From the NCBI RefSeq assembly GCF_021284765.1, contig NZ_CP089924.1, forward strand, positions 3,800,001-3,864,000: a stretch of DNA of 64,000 bases. Reading direction: 5' to 3'. This stretch comes from Lysobacter sp. 5GHs7-4. GTDB lineage: Bacteria > Pseudomonadota > Gammaproteobacteria > Xanthomonadales > Xanthomonadaceae. Below, piece by piece: positions 35,959 to 44,276 of the stretch; the stretch's first letter is position 1; each line of letters opens with the position of its first letter. The notes beneath the pieces are model-generated. The model did not search any database and was not told where the DNA came from. It saw nothing but the letters and a program-made list of their open reading frames with translations. The position numbers and the translations under genes are program-made.

Positions 35959-35989
35959 GCTACGGCCCCATACGGGGCCGTAGCTTTTT
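35959..35989 (+). terminator. Intrinsic terminator of the first receptor
   Basis: GCTACGGCCCC and GGGGCCGTAGC pair around ATAC, followed by TTTTT. It shares the stem sequence with the terminator behind the second receptor but has a different loop. Confidence 0.92.
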
Positions 35990-36029
35990 GTACGGCGTCT
36001 CACCGGAAGCGGAGACCGCCCCCAGTCAG

Positions 36030-36068
36030 TTAACGACACTTTAATTAGTTTCCCGGGCCGGCTAGTAT
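36030..36068 (+). promoter_or_regulatory. Promoter of the second TonB-dependent receptor with shared box
   Basis: TTAACGACACTTTAATT (36030-36046) is identical to the box at 32803. TTTAAT (36040-36045), a 17-base spacer and TAGTAT (36063-36068) form a good promoter. The leader between is otherwise different from the first copy, which argues that the box is selected. Confidence 0.65.
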
Positions 36069-36154
36069 CGGCGCCAGCCTTGCCGATTTAGGCCGTTCGT
36101 TTTGCGCCACCCGGCAGGCTCCCATGGGACACCAAGACTGACTTGGAGAGAGAG

Positions 36155-39142
36155 ATGACCTTGAAGACCACCCAGCTCCGCGAGGCGATTACCTTCGCCC
36201 TCGCAGTGGGCGCGACCGCTGCCGCAGGCACCGGTGTCGCCTTTGCTCAGGAAACCGAAAAAGAAGCCACCACCCTCGACCGCATCGAGGTTACCGGTTC
36301 GCGCATCAAGCGCGCCGACATCGAAACCTCGCAGCCGATCTTCTCGCTCAGCCGCGAAGACATCACCGCGCAGGGCCTGACCTCGGTCGGCGACGTGATC
36401 CAGAACATCACGGCCAACGGCTCGACCCTCAACAGCTCGTTCAACAACGGCGGCAACGGCGAAACCCGCGTCAGCCTGCGTAACCTCGGCTCGAACCGCA
36501 CCCTGGTGCTGGTCAACGGCCGTCGTTGGGTCGGCGGCACCGGTCTCGGTGGCGCGGTCGACCTGAACACCATCCCGACCGCCGCGGTCGAGCGCATCGA
36601 AGTCCTGAAGGACGGCGCCTCGACGATTTACGGCTCCGACGCCATCGCCGGCGTGGTCAACGTCATCCTGCGCCAGAACTTCGAAGGCGCCGAGGCCAAT
36701 GCCTACGTCGGTTCCTTCGACAAGGGCGACGGTTTCCGTTCGGCTTACGACTTCACCATCGGCACGACCTCCGACCGCTTCAGCGCCATGCTGGGCTTCG
36801 GCTACGTGAAGGAAGAGCCGGTCATGGCCGGCGATCGCAAGATCTCCAAGGAGCCGATCGTCGGCACCGGCAACGCGTTCGGTTCGGGCACCAGCCCGGG
36901 CGGCCGCTTCGCCCTGTGCCCGGGTGGCTACGTCAACGGCGCCTGCACCGGCGCGCAGACCAACTTCAACGGCGGCCCCGGCACCTTTACCTACGATGCC
37001 GGCGGCAACAGCGCCCCGCGTCCGTACGTGGCCCCGGGCGATGTCTACAACTTCGCGCCCGAGAACTACCTGCTGACCCCGCAGGAGCGCCGTTCGGTCT
37101 TCGCCGCCGGTACCGTCGACATCACCGACAGCCTGCGCTTCAAGACCACCATCACCTATAACCAGCGCGAGTCCGAGCAGCTGCTCGCCTCGATGCCGGT
37201 GGTGCTGGGCACCGCTCCGGGCGCAACCCCGGCCGGTCAGCAGATCTTCATCAGCCGCAACAGCATCTACAACCCGTTCGGCCAGGACATCTCGCGCATC
37301 AACCGCCGCATCACCGAGTCCGGCGGCCGTAGCTTCAACCAGGACGTGCGCACGTTCGCGATGAACGCCGGCCTGGAAGGCACGCTGACCTTCGGCGAGA
37401 AGTACTACGACTGGGAAGCCGGCTACTTCCGCGGCGAGAACAAGGCCAACAACACCACCTACGGCCTGTTCAACATGATCGCCCTGCAGCAGGCGCTGGG
37501 CCCGTCGTTCCGCGACGCCCAGGGCGTGGCCCGTTGCGGCACCGCGACCGCGGTGATCGCCGGCTGCGTGCCGCTGAACCTGCTCGGCGGCGTCGGCAGC
37601 ATCACCCAGGACATGATGAACTTCGTGTCGTTCACTGCGCACGACGAGTACAACTACGTCCAGAACAGCTACTACGCCAACATCGGCGGCGACCTGTTCA
37701 ACCTGCCGGGCGGCCCGCTGGGCTTCTCGTTCGGTCTCGAGCACCGCACCGAGTCCGGCTACGACTCGCCGGACGCGTTGATCAACTCGGGCAACACCAC
37801 CGGTAACGCGCGTACCGCCACCAACGGCTCCTACTCGCTGGACGAGGCCTACCTCGAACTCGCGATCCCGGTGCTGGCCGACGTGCCGTTCGCCAAGCTG
37901 CTCGACTTCTCGGTCGCTACCCGCTACTCCGACTACAGCAACTTCGGCGACACGCTGAACAGCAAGTTCGGTTTCCGCTGGAAGCCGATCGACGACCTGA
38001 TGATCCGCGGCAACTGGTCCGAGGGCTTCCGCGCTCCGTCGATCTCCGAGCTGTTCGCCGGTCAGGCCGACTCGTTCCCGACCCTCAGCGATCCCTGCAA
38101 CAACGCCAACTTCGGTAACCAGAATCCGGCCGGCCAGGCGCGCTGCATCGCCGAAGGCGTGCCGAACGGCGGCTACCAGCAGGACAACCAGCAGATCCGC
38201 ATCACGGTCGGCGGCAATCCGAACCTGAAGCCGGAACGCGCCGAGACCAAGACCCTGGGTCTGGTCTACAGCCCGAGCTGGATCGAAGGTCTGGACATCA
38301 ATCTGGACTGGTGGAACATCAAGATCGAGGACGCGATCACCACCATCGGCGGCGCCGGCATCATCCAGCAGTGCTTGGATAGCGGCGGTACCGGTGCGAC
38401 CTGCGCCCTGTACACCCGTCGTGCCGACGGCAACATCCAGACCCTGCTCAACACCACCACCAACATCGGTGGTACGGAAGTCGAAGGCTACGACCTGACG
38501 GTCAACTACCGTCTGCCGGAAACCTCGTGGGGCCGCTTCAGCTTCATCTGGGATACGACCTATCTGGCCAGCCAGGAAGACGATCTCAACGGCAACGGCA
38601 TCTACGGCGAAGACGAGCAGGACGTGCCGGCCATCGGCCAGCCGCTGCACTTCAACGAGGGTGGCAACCAGGTCGGCGAGTACGACGGCCCGAACCAGTC
38701 CAACGCCTGGCGTATCCGCTCCAACCTGGCCACGCGCTGGGAGAAGGGCGACATCGGCGCGACCTGGAACATCCGTTACTACTCCTCGCAGACCGAAAAC
38801 TGCCAGGCGCTGGAAGACTACGGCTACGCGTTCCTCTGCACCGACGCCGACCGCGTCGTGGCCATCCCGACCGACTCCAACAACAACGGTGTTTGGGACG
38901 GCGCGGCTGGCGGCGACAGCTTCACGCAGCGCAACGCGGCGGAGCGTCACATCGGCGCGACCACCTACCACGATGCGAGCTTCTACTGGAACGCACCGTG
39001 GAACGCCAAGATCACGATCGGCGTGAACAACATCTTCGACAAGAACCCGCCGGTGTCGGTGACCACGTTCGCCAACTCGTTCGATCCGCAGTACGAAGTC
39101 CCGGGCCGCTTCGTGTACTTCCGCTACGCGCAGAAGTTCTGA
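36155..39142 (+). CDS. TonB-dependent receptor, second of a tandem pair
   Basis: 995 aa. Signal peptide, plug ([20 protein letters not shown]) and barrel ending in Phe as in the first copy. Long tracts are near-identical in DNA (for example 36290-36690 against 33065-33470). The main difference is an insertion of about 12 residues in an early loop with two Cys ([15 protein letters not shown]), probably a disulfide-closed extracellular loop. A late loop also has a different Cys pair ([15 protein letters not shown]). So the pair probably recognises related but different ligands. It has its own promoter and terminator, so it is independently transcribed. ATG 36155 is set by GGAGAGAGAG. Confidence 0.95.
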   Translation: MTLKTTQLREAITFALAVGATAAAGTGVAFAQETEKEATTLDRIEVTGSRIKRADIETSQPIFSLSREDITAQGLTSVGDVIQNITANGSTLNSSFNNGGNGETRVSLRNLGSNRTLVLVNGRRWVGGTGLGGAVDLNTIPTAAVERIEVLKDGASTIYGSDAIAGVVNVILRQNFEGAEANAYVGSFDKGDGFRSAYDFTIGTTSDRFSAMLGFGYVKEEPVMAGDRKISKEPIVGTGNAFGSGTSPGGRFALCPGGYVNGACTGAQTNFNGGPGTFTYDAGGNSAPRPYVAPGDVYNFAPENYLLTPQERRSVFAAGTVDITDSLRFKTTITYNQRESEQLLASMPVVLGTAPGATPAGQQIFISRNSIYNPFGQDISRINRRITESGGRSFNQDVRTFAMNAGLEGTLTFGEKYYDWEAGYFRGENKANNTTYGLFNMIALQQALGPSFRDAQGVARCGTATAVIAGCVPLNLLGGVGSITQDMMNFVSFTAHDEYNYVQNSYYANIGGDLFNLPGGPLGFSFGLEHRTESGYDSPDALINSGNTTGNARTATNGSYSLDEAYLELAIPVLADVPFAKLLDFSVATRYSDYSNFGDTLNSKFGFRWKPIDDLMIRGNWSEGFRAPSISELFAGQADSFPTLSDPCNNANFGNQNPAGQARCIAEGVPNGGYQQDNQQIRITVGGNPNLKPERAETKTLGLVYSPSWIEGLDINLDWWNIKIEDAITTIGGAGIIQQCLDSGGTGATCALYTRRADGNIQTLLNTTTNIGGTEVEGYDLTVNYRLPETSWGRFSFIWDTTYLASQEDDLNGNGIYGEDEQDVPAIGQPLHFNEGGNQVGEYDGPNQSNAWRIRSNLATRWEKGDIGATWNIRYYSSQTENCQALEDYGYAFLCTDADRVVAIPTDSNNNGVWDGAAGGDSFTQRNAAERHIGATTYHDASFYWNAPWNAKITIGVNNIFDKNPPVSVTTFANSFDPQYEVPGRFVYFRYAQKF

Positions 39143-39166
39143 TCGACCCGCAACACGCAGCACCCG

Positions 39167-39196
39167 CTACGGCCCCGAAAGGGGCCGTAGTTTTTT
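39167..39196 (+). terminator. Intrinsic terminator of the second receptor
   Basis: CTACGGCCCC-GAAA-GGGGCCGTAG followed by TTTTTT. The stem is the same as at 35959, with a stable GAAA tetraloop. The 2OG oxygenase gene begins about 110 bases beyond, so it may be read separately or by readthrough. Confidence 0.93.
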
Positions 39197-39304
39197 GTGG
39201 AGCGGCCGCCGCCGCGGCGATCGCCGACACGCGCCGCCGCGGCGCCGGCCGGGCTACACTCCGAACGCGGCCGCGCGCGCGGCCTCCGATTCCGGAACCG
39301 TCCC

Positions 39305-39967
39305 ATGTCCTTCGAGCTCTACCCCGCCTTTTCGGTCCCGTTCGCGCAGGACGTCCTGCCCAACCATCAGGCGATCAACGCCGAGCTCAAGTCGCTGCTG
39401 CTGGCGCGCGAGGCGCAGGGGGCGCGCTACGCGAATCCGAACCCGTCGCTGACCCTGCAGCAAGGCGTGTTCGAAAGCGAGTTCGTGCTGTTCTCGTGGC
39501 CGGAAACCTGCGTGCAGATGCTGCGCCAGTTCTGCTGGGCCACGCTGGGCCGGACCATCCAGGAGCTCAACGGTTACGGCGCCGCCGAGATGGCGCGCCT
39601 GCAGATCTTTTCGCATACCTGGTACCACATCACCCGCCACGGCGGCTTCACCATCACCCACACCCATCCGATGGCGTCGTGGTCGGGGGTGTACTGCGTG
39701 GATCCGGGCGAAACGCCCGAGGACCGGCCGGAATCGGGGGTGCTGCGTTTCCACAACCCGCACCAGTACAGCAACCAGTTCGTCGACGCCGGCAACCAGC
39801 GCATGCAGATGCCGTTCCACCACGGCAGTTGGAACATCCGCTTCTCGCCCGGCCAGCTGATCCTGTTCCCGTCGTGGCTGCCGCACGAGGTGCTGCCGTT
39901 CTACGGCCGCGACGAGCGCATCACCATCGCGTTCAACTGTTGGTTCTCGATGAAGGACGCCGCCTGA
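39305..39967 (+). CDS. Putative 2OG-Fe(II) oxygenase (TIGR02466-like)
   Basis: 220 aa. Matches the small family of predicted 2OG-Fe(II) oxygenases: a long helical N-terminal half, then THTHPMASWSGVYCVDPGE (Fe ligand region), ESGVLRFHNPHQYSNQFVD, and FSPGQLILFPSWLPHEVLPFYG (distal His), with DERITIAFNCWF holding the Arg for 2-oxoglutarate. The substrate is unknown. It sits right behind two TonB-dependent receptors on the same strand, and another such oxygenase with a sulfotransferase follows 4 kb on. Hydroxylation of an imported or exported peptide or protein is possible but unproven. Confidence 0.88.
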   Translation: MSFELYPAFSVPFAQDVLPNHQAINAELKSLLLAREAQGARYANPNPSLTLQQGVFESEFVLFSWPETCVQMLRQFCWATLGRTIQELNGYGAAEMARLQIFSHTWYHITRHGGFTITHTHPMASWSGVYCVDPGETPEDRPESGVLRFHNPHQYSNQFVDAGNQRMQMPFHHGSWNIRFSPGQLILFPSWLPHEVLPFYGRDERITIAFNCWFSMKDAA

Positions 39968-40004
39968 GCGACGGCGTCTTCAGGGCCTGGAGCTTCACGC
40001 CGGC

Positions 40005-40937
40005 TCAGTCGAGCTGCAGCGTCGCGTCGCCCGAGAACGTCTCGATGCGGATCTCGCCGCTGCCGCTGCCGTAGCGGTGTTCGAAGTTCGAGCCCGGGCC
40101 GTGCTTGGGCTTGACGATCTGCGCGCCCGGCGCCGACAGGTCGCCGCTGAAGCTCTGCCCGTGCACGGTCGCCGACAGGCTGCGCGGCAAGGCCAGGTGG
40201 ATGTCGCCGCTGACCGTTTCGGCCGAGATGTCGCCGTTGGCGGCCAGCGCGCCGGTGAGGCGGATGTCGCCGGACACCGAGTTGCCGTCGAAGCGGTGCA
40301 GCGCCGACTCGCGCACCGTCACGTCGATGCGGCCCGAGACCGTCTCGACCTCGACGTCGCCGTCCAGGCGGCCGCGCAGCTGCAGATCGCCGCTGACCGT
40401 CTCGGCGCTGACCTTGCCGCTGTTGAGGGTCAGGGTGAGATCGCCGCTGACGCTGTCGATGCTGGCCTCGCGCGGGGCCGCGGCCACGGTCACGTCGCCG
40501 CTGACGCTGTCGATGGACAGCATCGAGGAGGCCACGCCGGTGACGTCGATGTCGGCCGACACGCCGTCGATCTCGACGTCGGCGCGCAAGGGCAAGGTCA
40601 CTTTGAGGTCGGTCGGCTCGCTCTTGTCGCCGCCCATCAGAAAGCCCATGCCGCTGCCGCGGTTGGGGTACTTGACCTTGATCGACAGGCGGCTGCTGTC
40701 GCCCTCGATCTCCAGCTTCTCCACGCCGTTGCCGAGGCTGCCCTCGATCTTCACTTCCGGGCGGTCCCAGGCGCGCACGTCGATGCGGCCTTTGACGTTC
40801 TCGATCTCGACGCGTCCGCGCGGATCCAGCGGGCGGGTCTGGTTGATGGGCGTGGCGGCGAACGCCGGAGCGGCGGCCAGGAGGGCCAGTCCGAGGGCGA
40901 GTCCGAGCGGGCTTGCGGTGTGGGTTGCGCGGGTCAT
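40005..40937 (-). CDS. DUF4097-type beta-repeat secreted protein
   Basis: 310 aa. Signal peptide LALGLALLAAAPAFA. The mature part is a run of about eight short beta repeats, each with a (S/T)-x-SG-D/E motif: IDSVSGDVTV, IDSVSGDLTL, AETVSGDLQL, VETVSGRIDV, GNSVSGDIRL, AETVSGDIHL, QSFSGDLS and IETFSGDATL. This pattern is typical of DUF4097/putative adhesin beta-helix proteins. It is the third gene of an operon with an ECF sigma factor and its probable anti-sigma, as also seen in other bacteria, where such proteins sense or respond to envelope stress. The role here is inferred. Confidence 0.88.
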   Translation of the reverse strand: MTRATHTASPLGLALGLALLAAAPAFAATPINQTRPLDPRGRVEIENVKGRIDVRAWDRPEVKIEGSLGNGVEKLEIEGDSSRLSIKVKYPNRGSGMGFLMGGDKSEPTDLKVTLPLRADVEIDGVSADIDVTGVASSMLSIDSVSGDVTVAAAPREASIDSVSGDLTLTLNSGKVSAETVSGDLQLRGRLDGDVEVETVSGRIDVTVRESALHRFDGNSVSGDIRLTGALAANGDISAETVSGDIHLALPRSLSATVHGQSFSGDLSAPGAQIVKPKHGPGSNFEHRYGSGSGEIRIETFSGDATLQLD

Positions 40938-40953
40938 GGTCGTCCTCCGGGTA

Positions 40954-41475
40954 TCAGGTGTAGGCCACGCGCTGGGTCAGCGCGAGGCGTCGTGCGTAGG
41001 TGCGGCGCAGTTGCTCCAGCAACAGGCGCGAATCGGGATCGTGGGCCAGCGCATCCAGGATCAGCGCGGCGTTGCGGTCCAGTTCGTCGAACGCGGGCTG
41101 CATGGCGGTCGCGTTCTGGGCCGGCGCGGCGCGCTGCACTTCCTGCATCGCGGCCTGGTACTGCAGGGTCATGCCGGCGGCCTCGCGCTGCAGCAGCGAC
41201 TCCGCCTGCGCCTGCGGCGCGTCGTTGGCGGCCGGCTCGCGCCAGACGCCGGTGAAACCGATCGCCAGCGCCAGGGTCGCGGCGACCGCGAACGGCGCCA
41301 GCCAGCGCGGCCGCGGCGCGCGCACCGGCGCGGCCGTCTGCGGCTGCAGGCGCGCGGCGATGCCGGGCCACAGGTCGTTGGCCGGCGCCTGGTCGCGGCG
41401 CAGCGCGCGCAACTGCCAGCGCAGGGCGTCGGGCAGTTCGCCGTCCGGTCCGAGCTCTCGATGTTCGGTATTCAT
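40954..41475 (-). CDS. Probable anti-sigma factor, single-pass membrane protein
   Basis: 173 aa. An N-terminal cytoplasmic part (residues 1-57: LPDALRWQLRALRRDQAPANDLWPGIAARL, of anti-sigma-like helical character) is followed by a membrane helix (about 59-78, WLAPFAVAATLALAIGF) and a helical periplasmic part. No zinc-binding ZAS motif (HxxxCxxC) is present. The role rests on position: it starts 4 bases inside the sigma factor stop and precedes the DUF4097 gene by 16 bases. Confidence 0.7.
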   Translation of the reverse strand: MNTEHRELGPDGELPDALRWQLRALRRDQAPANDLWPGIAARLQPQTAAPVRAPRPRWLAPFAVAATLALAIGFTGVWREPAANDAPQAQAESLLQREAAGMTLQYQAAMQEVQRAAPAQNATAMQPAFDELDRNAALILDALAHDPDSRLLLEQLRRTYARRLALTQRVAYT

Positions 41476-42056
41476 GCCTGTCCTCCTAGCCGCTCGCGCA
41501 GCAATCCGCGCGCCCGATGCAATTGCGCCTTGCTGCTACCGACCGCCATGCCGAGTTCGGCGGCGATCTCCTCGTGCTTCCAGCCTTCCACGTCGTACAG
41601 CACCAGCACCGCGCGCGCGCGGGGCGGCAGGCTGGCGACCGCACGCTCCAGGTCCATCGACAGCGCGGTGACGTGCCCGGCCGAATCGGCGCTGCCGACC
41701 AGCTCGAAGACGTCCTCGTCGCCCTCTTCCAGCGGCTTGCTGCGCCGGCTGCGCAGTTCCATCAGCGCGGTGTTGACCGCCAGCCGGTGCAGCCAGGTGC
41801 TGAAGGCGGACTCGAACCGGAACGCCGGCAGCGCCTGCCAGGCGCGCACGAAGGCCTCCTGGGTGAGGTCCTCGGCGCGGGCGCCGTGGTGACCGACCAG
41901 CCGCGCGATCACGCCATGGACGCGGCCGGCGTGGCGGCGGTACAGGGTTTCGAAGGCCGCGGTCTCGCCGCGTGCCGCCGCCCCGACCAGATCGCGGTCG
42001 TCGGCCGTGGTCGCTTCGTCGGTGGTGGGTTCGGTCACGGCGGTCAGCATAGTCAT
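41472..42056 (-). CDS. ECF-type RNA polymerase sigma factor
   Basis: 194 aa. Region 2: FETLYRRHAGRVHGVIARLV and ARAEDLTQEAFVRAWQALPAF. Region 4: LPPRARAVLVLYDVEGWKHEEIAAELGMAVGSSKAQLHRAR, with the HTH. There is no N-terminal region 1 and no extra C-terminal domain. It probably controls its own operon and envelope genes. Overlaps the anti-sigma gene by 4 bases (ATGA). A GC-rich stretch with AAACCTT lies just upstream, but no promoter for it can be fixed. Confidence 0.93.
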   Translation of the reverse strand: MTMLTAVTEPTTDEATTADDRDLVGAAARGETAAFETLYRRHAGRVHGVIARLVGHHGARAEDLTQEAFVRAWQALPAFRFESAFSTWLHRLAVNTALMELRSRRSKPLEEGDEDVFELVGSADSAGHVTALSMDLERAVASLPPRARAVLVLYDVEGWKHEEIAAELGMAVGSSKAQLHRARGLLRERLGGQA

Positions 42057-42116
42057 TCCGATGCCCGGCCGCGGCGGAAGGTTTAAGCCGACGCCCGTCT
42101 GCGGGCGCGCGGCCGC

Positions 42117-43679
42117 TCAGCCCAGCGTGGCCAGCCCCTGGATCAGCGGCTGCAGCTGGGCCTCGTAGGGCGACCAGGCGGAGGCGCGGTTCTTGATGAT
42201 GCCGCCACGCATCTGCGGGCTGCTGGCGGTGGCCACGGCGCCGGCACGGTCCAGGGTGGTGGCGGCCGCGTCCCAGGGCAGGCCCAGGAACGCCAGCACC
42301 TGACGCATCACGCCCTCGGGGTCGGCGACCAGGGCGTCGTAGCGCACGTCCATGATCCGGTCGGGCATCACCGCGTGCCAATGCGCCATCAGGCGCTGGT
42401 ACTGGCCGAACCACTCCACCATCTCGTGCTGGTCGTAGGAGAAGGTGTTCACGTCCGAGAACATGGTGCGCAGATTGGAGAAGCAGGTGTCGATCGGGTC
42501 GCGCACCATATGCAGCACCTTGGCCTGCGGCAGGGCGCGGCCGATGAAGCCGACGTTGAGGAAGTTCGAGGGCAGCTTCTCGGTCAGGTACGGCCGGCCC
42601 TTGGCGCGCCAGGCGCTGCGGTCCAGGAAGCGTTGGCCGACCTGGGCGAAATCGACTTTGGCCGCGCGCCGCACCAGCTCGGCGTCCAGCACCGCCTTGT
42701 TGCGGTAGTCGGCGCCGTAGCGCATCTGGGTGGTGAAGGCGTAGGTCTCGCCGCCGTCGGACACCATCGGGTGCCCGCCCAGCAACTGTTCCAGCAGCGT
42801 GCTGCCGGAACGGTGCATGCCCAGGATGAACACCGGCACGTAGGCGCCGGGCTCCTGGCTCACCGGGCGCACGAAGTCCGCGTCGCACAGGCGGGTCAGG
42901 CCCTCGAACATGCGGCGCGCGTCCAGACGGTCGTGCGGGGTCAGCTGGCGCTTGATCCAGCAACCGCGCTCCAGCGCATTCCAGGACTCTTCATAGCGGC
43001 CCAGGTCGTGCAGTTCGTTGTGCAGGGCGAAGGCCAGGTAGGCCTCGCTCTCGCTCATCGCCGGCACCGCGCGCAGCTGCGTGCGCATGCGTTCGACATG
43101 GTTGGATTCGGCGGTCTGCTTGCGCAGACGCGACAGCACCCAGTGCGCCTGCGCCAGATTCGGCTGCCGCGCGATCGCCAGTTCCAGCTCGCGCTCGGCC
43201 GCGTCCATGTCGCCGAAGAACATCTGCACCACGCCGCGGAAGTAACGCATCGGCGCGTGGCGCGGATCGCGGATCGCCGCCACGTCGAGGATTTCCAGCG
43301 CAAGCGCGTTGTCGCCGATGGTGCTGACCAGCGTCGCCAGCTCGGTCAGCCATTCGACCGAGCGCCGTTCGCGCCAGCGCGAATGCTCCACGCATTCCAG
43401 CAGCGCGCCGGGTTCGTTGTACATGCGCAGCGCGCGCGCCAGGGTCAGCACCGCCTCGTCCGCGCTCGGCCGCCGCGCCAGCGCGCGCATGGCGTAGTCG
43501 TGGCCGAGCCGGTAACGGCCCACCATCAGCGCCAGCCGCGACGCACGCAGCAGCGCCTGGACGTGGTCGGGATCGACCGCCAGCAGATTCTCGAAAGCCT
43601 CCAGCGCGGCGTTGGCCTGGCCCTGCCGCGCGTGATCCTCGCCCTGTCGCCAGAGCTTCTGCACCTGGGCCTGGCTCAT
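42117..43679 (-). CDS. TPR-containing sulfotransferase
   Basis: 520 aa. The N-terminal half is tetratricopeptide repeats (KLWRQGEDHARQGQANAALEAFENLLAVDPDHVQALLRASRLAL and further helices to about residue 235). The C-terminal half is a sulfotransferase: PVFILGMHRSGSTLLEQLL (PAPS loop, about residue 262), LTEKLPSNFLNVGFIGRALPQAKVLHMVRDPIDTCFSN (3-prime phosphate region) and late helices. TPR-sulfotransferase fusions act on proteins or peptides in eukaryotes (tyrosyl-protein type); the bacterial substrate is unknown. Its ATG overlaps the stop of the 2OG oxygenase gene by 4 bases, so the two are made together. Confidence 0.9.
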   Translation of the reverse strand: MSQAQVQKLWRQGEDHARQGQANAALEAFENLLAVDPDHVQALLRASRLALMVGRYRLGHDYAMRALARRPSADEAVLTLARALRMYNEPGALLECVEHSRWRERRSVEWLTELATLVSTIGDNALALEILDVAAIRDPRHAPMRYFRGVVQMFFGDMDAAERELELAIARQPNLAQAHWVLSRLRKQTAESNHVERMRTQLRAVPAMSESEAYLAFALHNELHDLGRYEESWNALERGCWIKRQLTPHDRLDARRMFEGLTRLCDADFVRPVSQEPGAYVPVFILGMHRSGSTLLEQLLGGHPMVSDGGETYAFTTQMRYGADYRNKAVLDAELVRRAAKVDFAQVGQRFLDRSAWRAKGRPYLTEKLPSNFLNVGFIGRALPQAKVLHMVRDPIDTCFSNLRTMFSDVNTFSYDQHEMVEWFGQYQRLMAHWHAVMPDRIMDVRYDALVADPEGVMRQVLAFLGLPWDAAATTLDRAGAVATASSPQMRGGIIKNRASAWSPYEAQLQPLIQGLATLG

Positions 43680-44269
43680 GCGGCCGGACCCAGGGCGACG
43701 CGTTCGAACTTGATCGCGAAGGTGTAGCGCGGCGCGTAGCAGATCCGGTTCGGCGGGCGACCGGCGTGCTTGATCGCGCCGTCGAAGATCACCAGCCGGC
43801 CCGGACGCGGCGTGAGCGCGCAGGCGACCTCGTCGGCGGCGTCGTAGAACATGGTCTCGCCACCCCACTCCAGATCCCAGTGCTCGCACAGGTACCACAG
43901 CGCGGTCAGATCCTGCTGTTCGGGCAGGCAGTCGGTGTGGGTGAACAGCATGTCGCCGAAGCTGGCGACGTTGGTGTAGGCGCGATACGGCTTGTAGCCG
44001 TAGCCCTGGCCGGTGAAGCCCAGCACCGCGCGCCGGGTCAGGTCGAAGATCGGCTGCTGCACCAGGGCCTCGAGTTTCACCTCGGTGGCCCAGTGCTTGT
44101 AGTCGTTGGTCTCCGGCCGCGCGACCTCGGTGCGCGTGAACGGCGCGCGCGCTAGGCCGCGCACGTACTCGCCGACATTGGACAGCAGGCCGTCGTACAC
44201 CCGCAGCGGGCGGCCGTCGATCAGCAGTTCACGACTGGCCGCGAGCGCGGCGGGGTTCACGGCGGCCAT
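43676..44269 (-). CDS. 2OG-Fe(II) oxygenase (prolyl-4-hydroxylase-like)
   Basis: 197 aa. Core pattern: YTNVASFGDMLFTHTDCLPEQQDLTALWYLCEHWDLEWGGETMFYDAADE with the HxD facial-triad motif (HTD), then PRPGRLVIFDGAIKHAGRPPNRICYAPRYTFAIKF with the distal His and the Arg/Lys of the 2-oxoglutarate pocket. It is close to phytanoyl/prolyl hydroxylase-like bacterial proteins; the substrate is unknown. It is coupled to the downstream TPR-sulfotransferase (ATGA overlap) and follows pckG by only 7 bases on the same strand. Confidence 0.88.
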   Translation of the reverse strand: MAAVNPAALAASRELLIDGRPLRVYDGLLSNVGEYVRGLARAPFTRTEVARPETNDYKHWATEVKLEALVQQPIFDLTRRAVLGFTGQGYGYKPYRAYTNVASFGDMLFTHTDCLPEQQDLTALWYLCEHWDLEWGGETMFYDAADEVACALTPRPGRLVIFDGAIKHAGRPPNRICYAPRYTFAIKFERVALGPAA

Positions 44270-44276
44270 GCGGATC

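Noticed and set aside
32836..39163. Two antisense open frames of more than 1000 codons each opposite the receptors
   Set aside because: They arise from GC-rich third positions of the receptors; translated sequence is low-complexity Val/Ala/Gly/Arg, with no domain and no ribosome site. The receptors on the other strand have clear domains.
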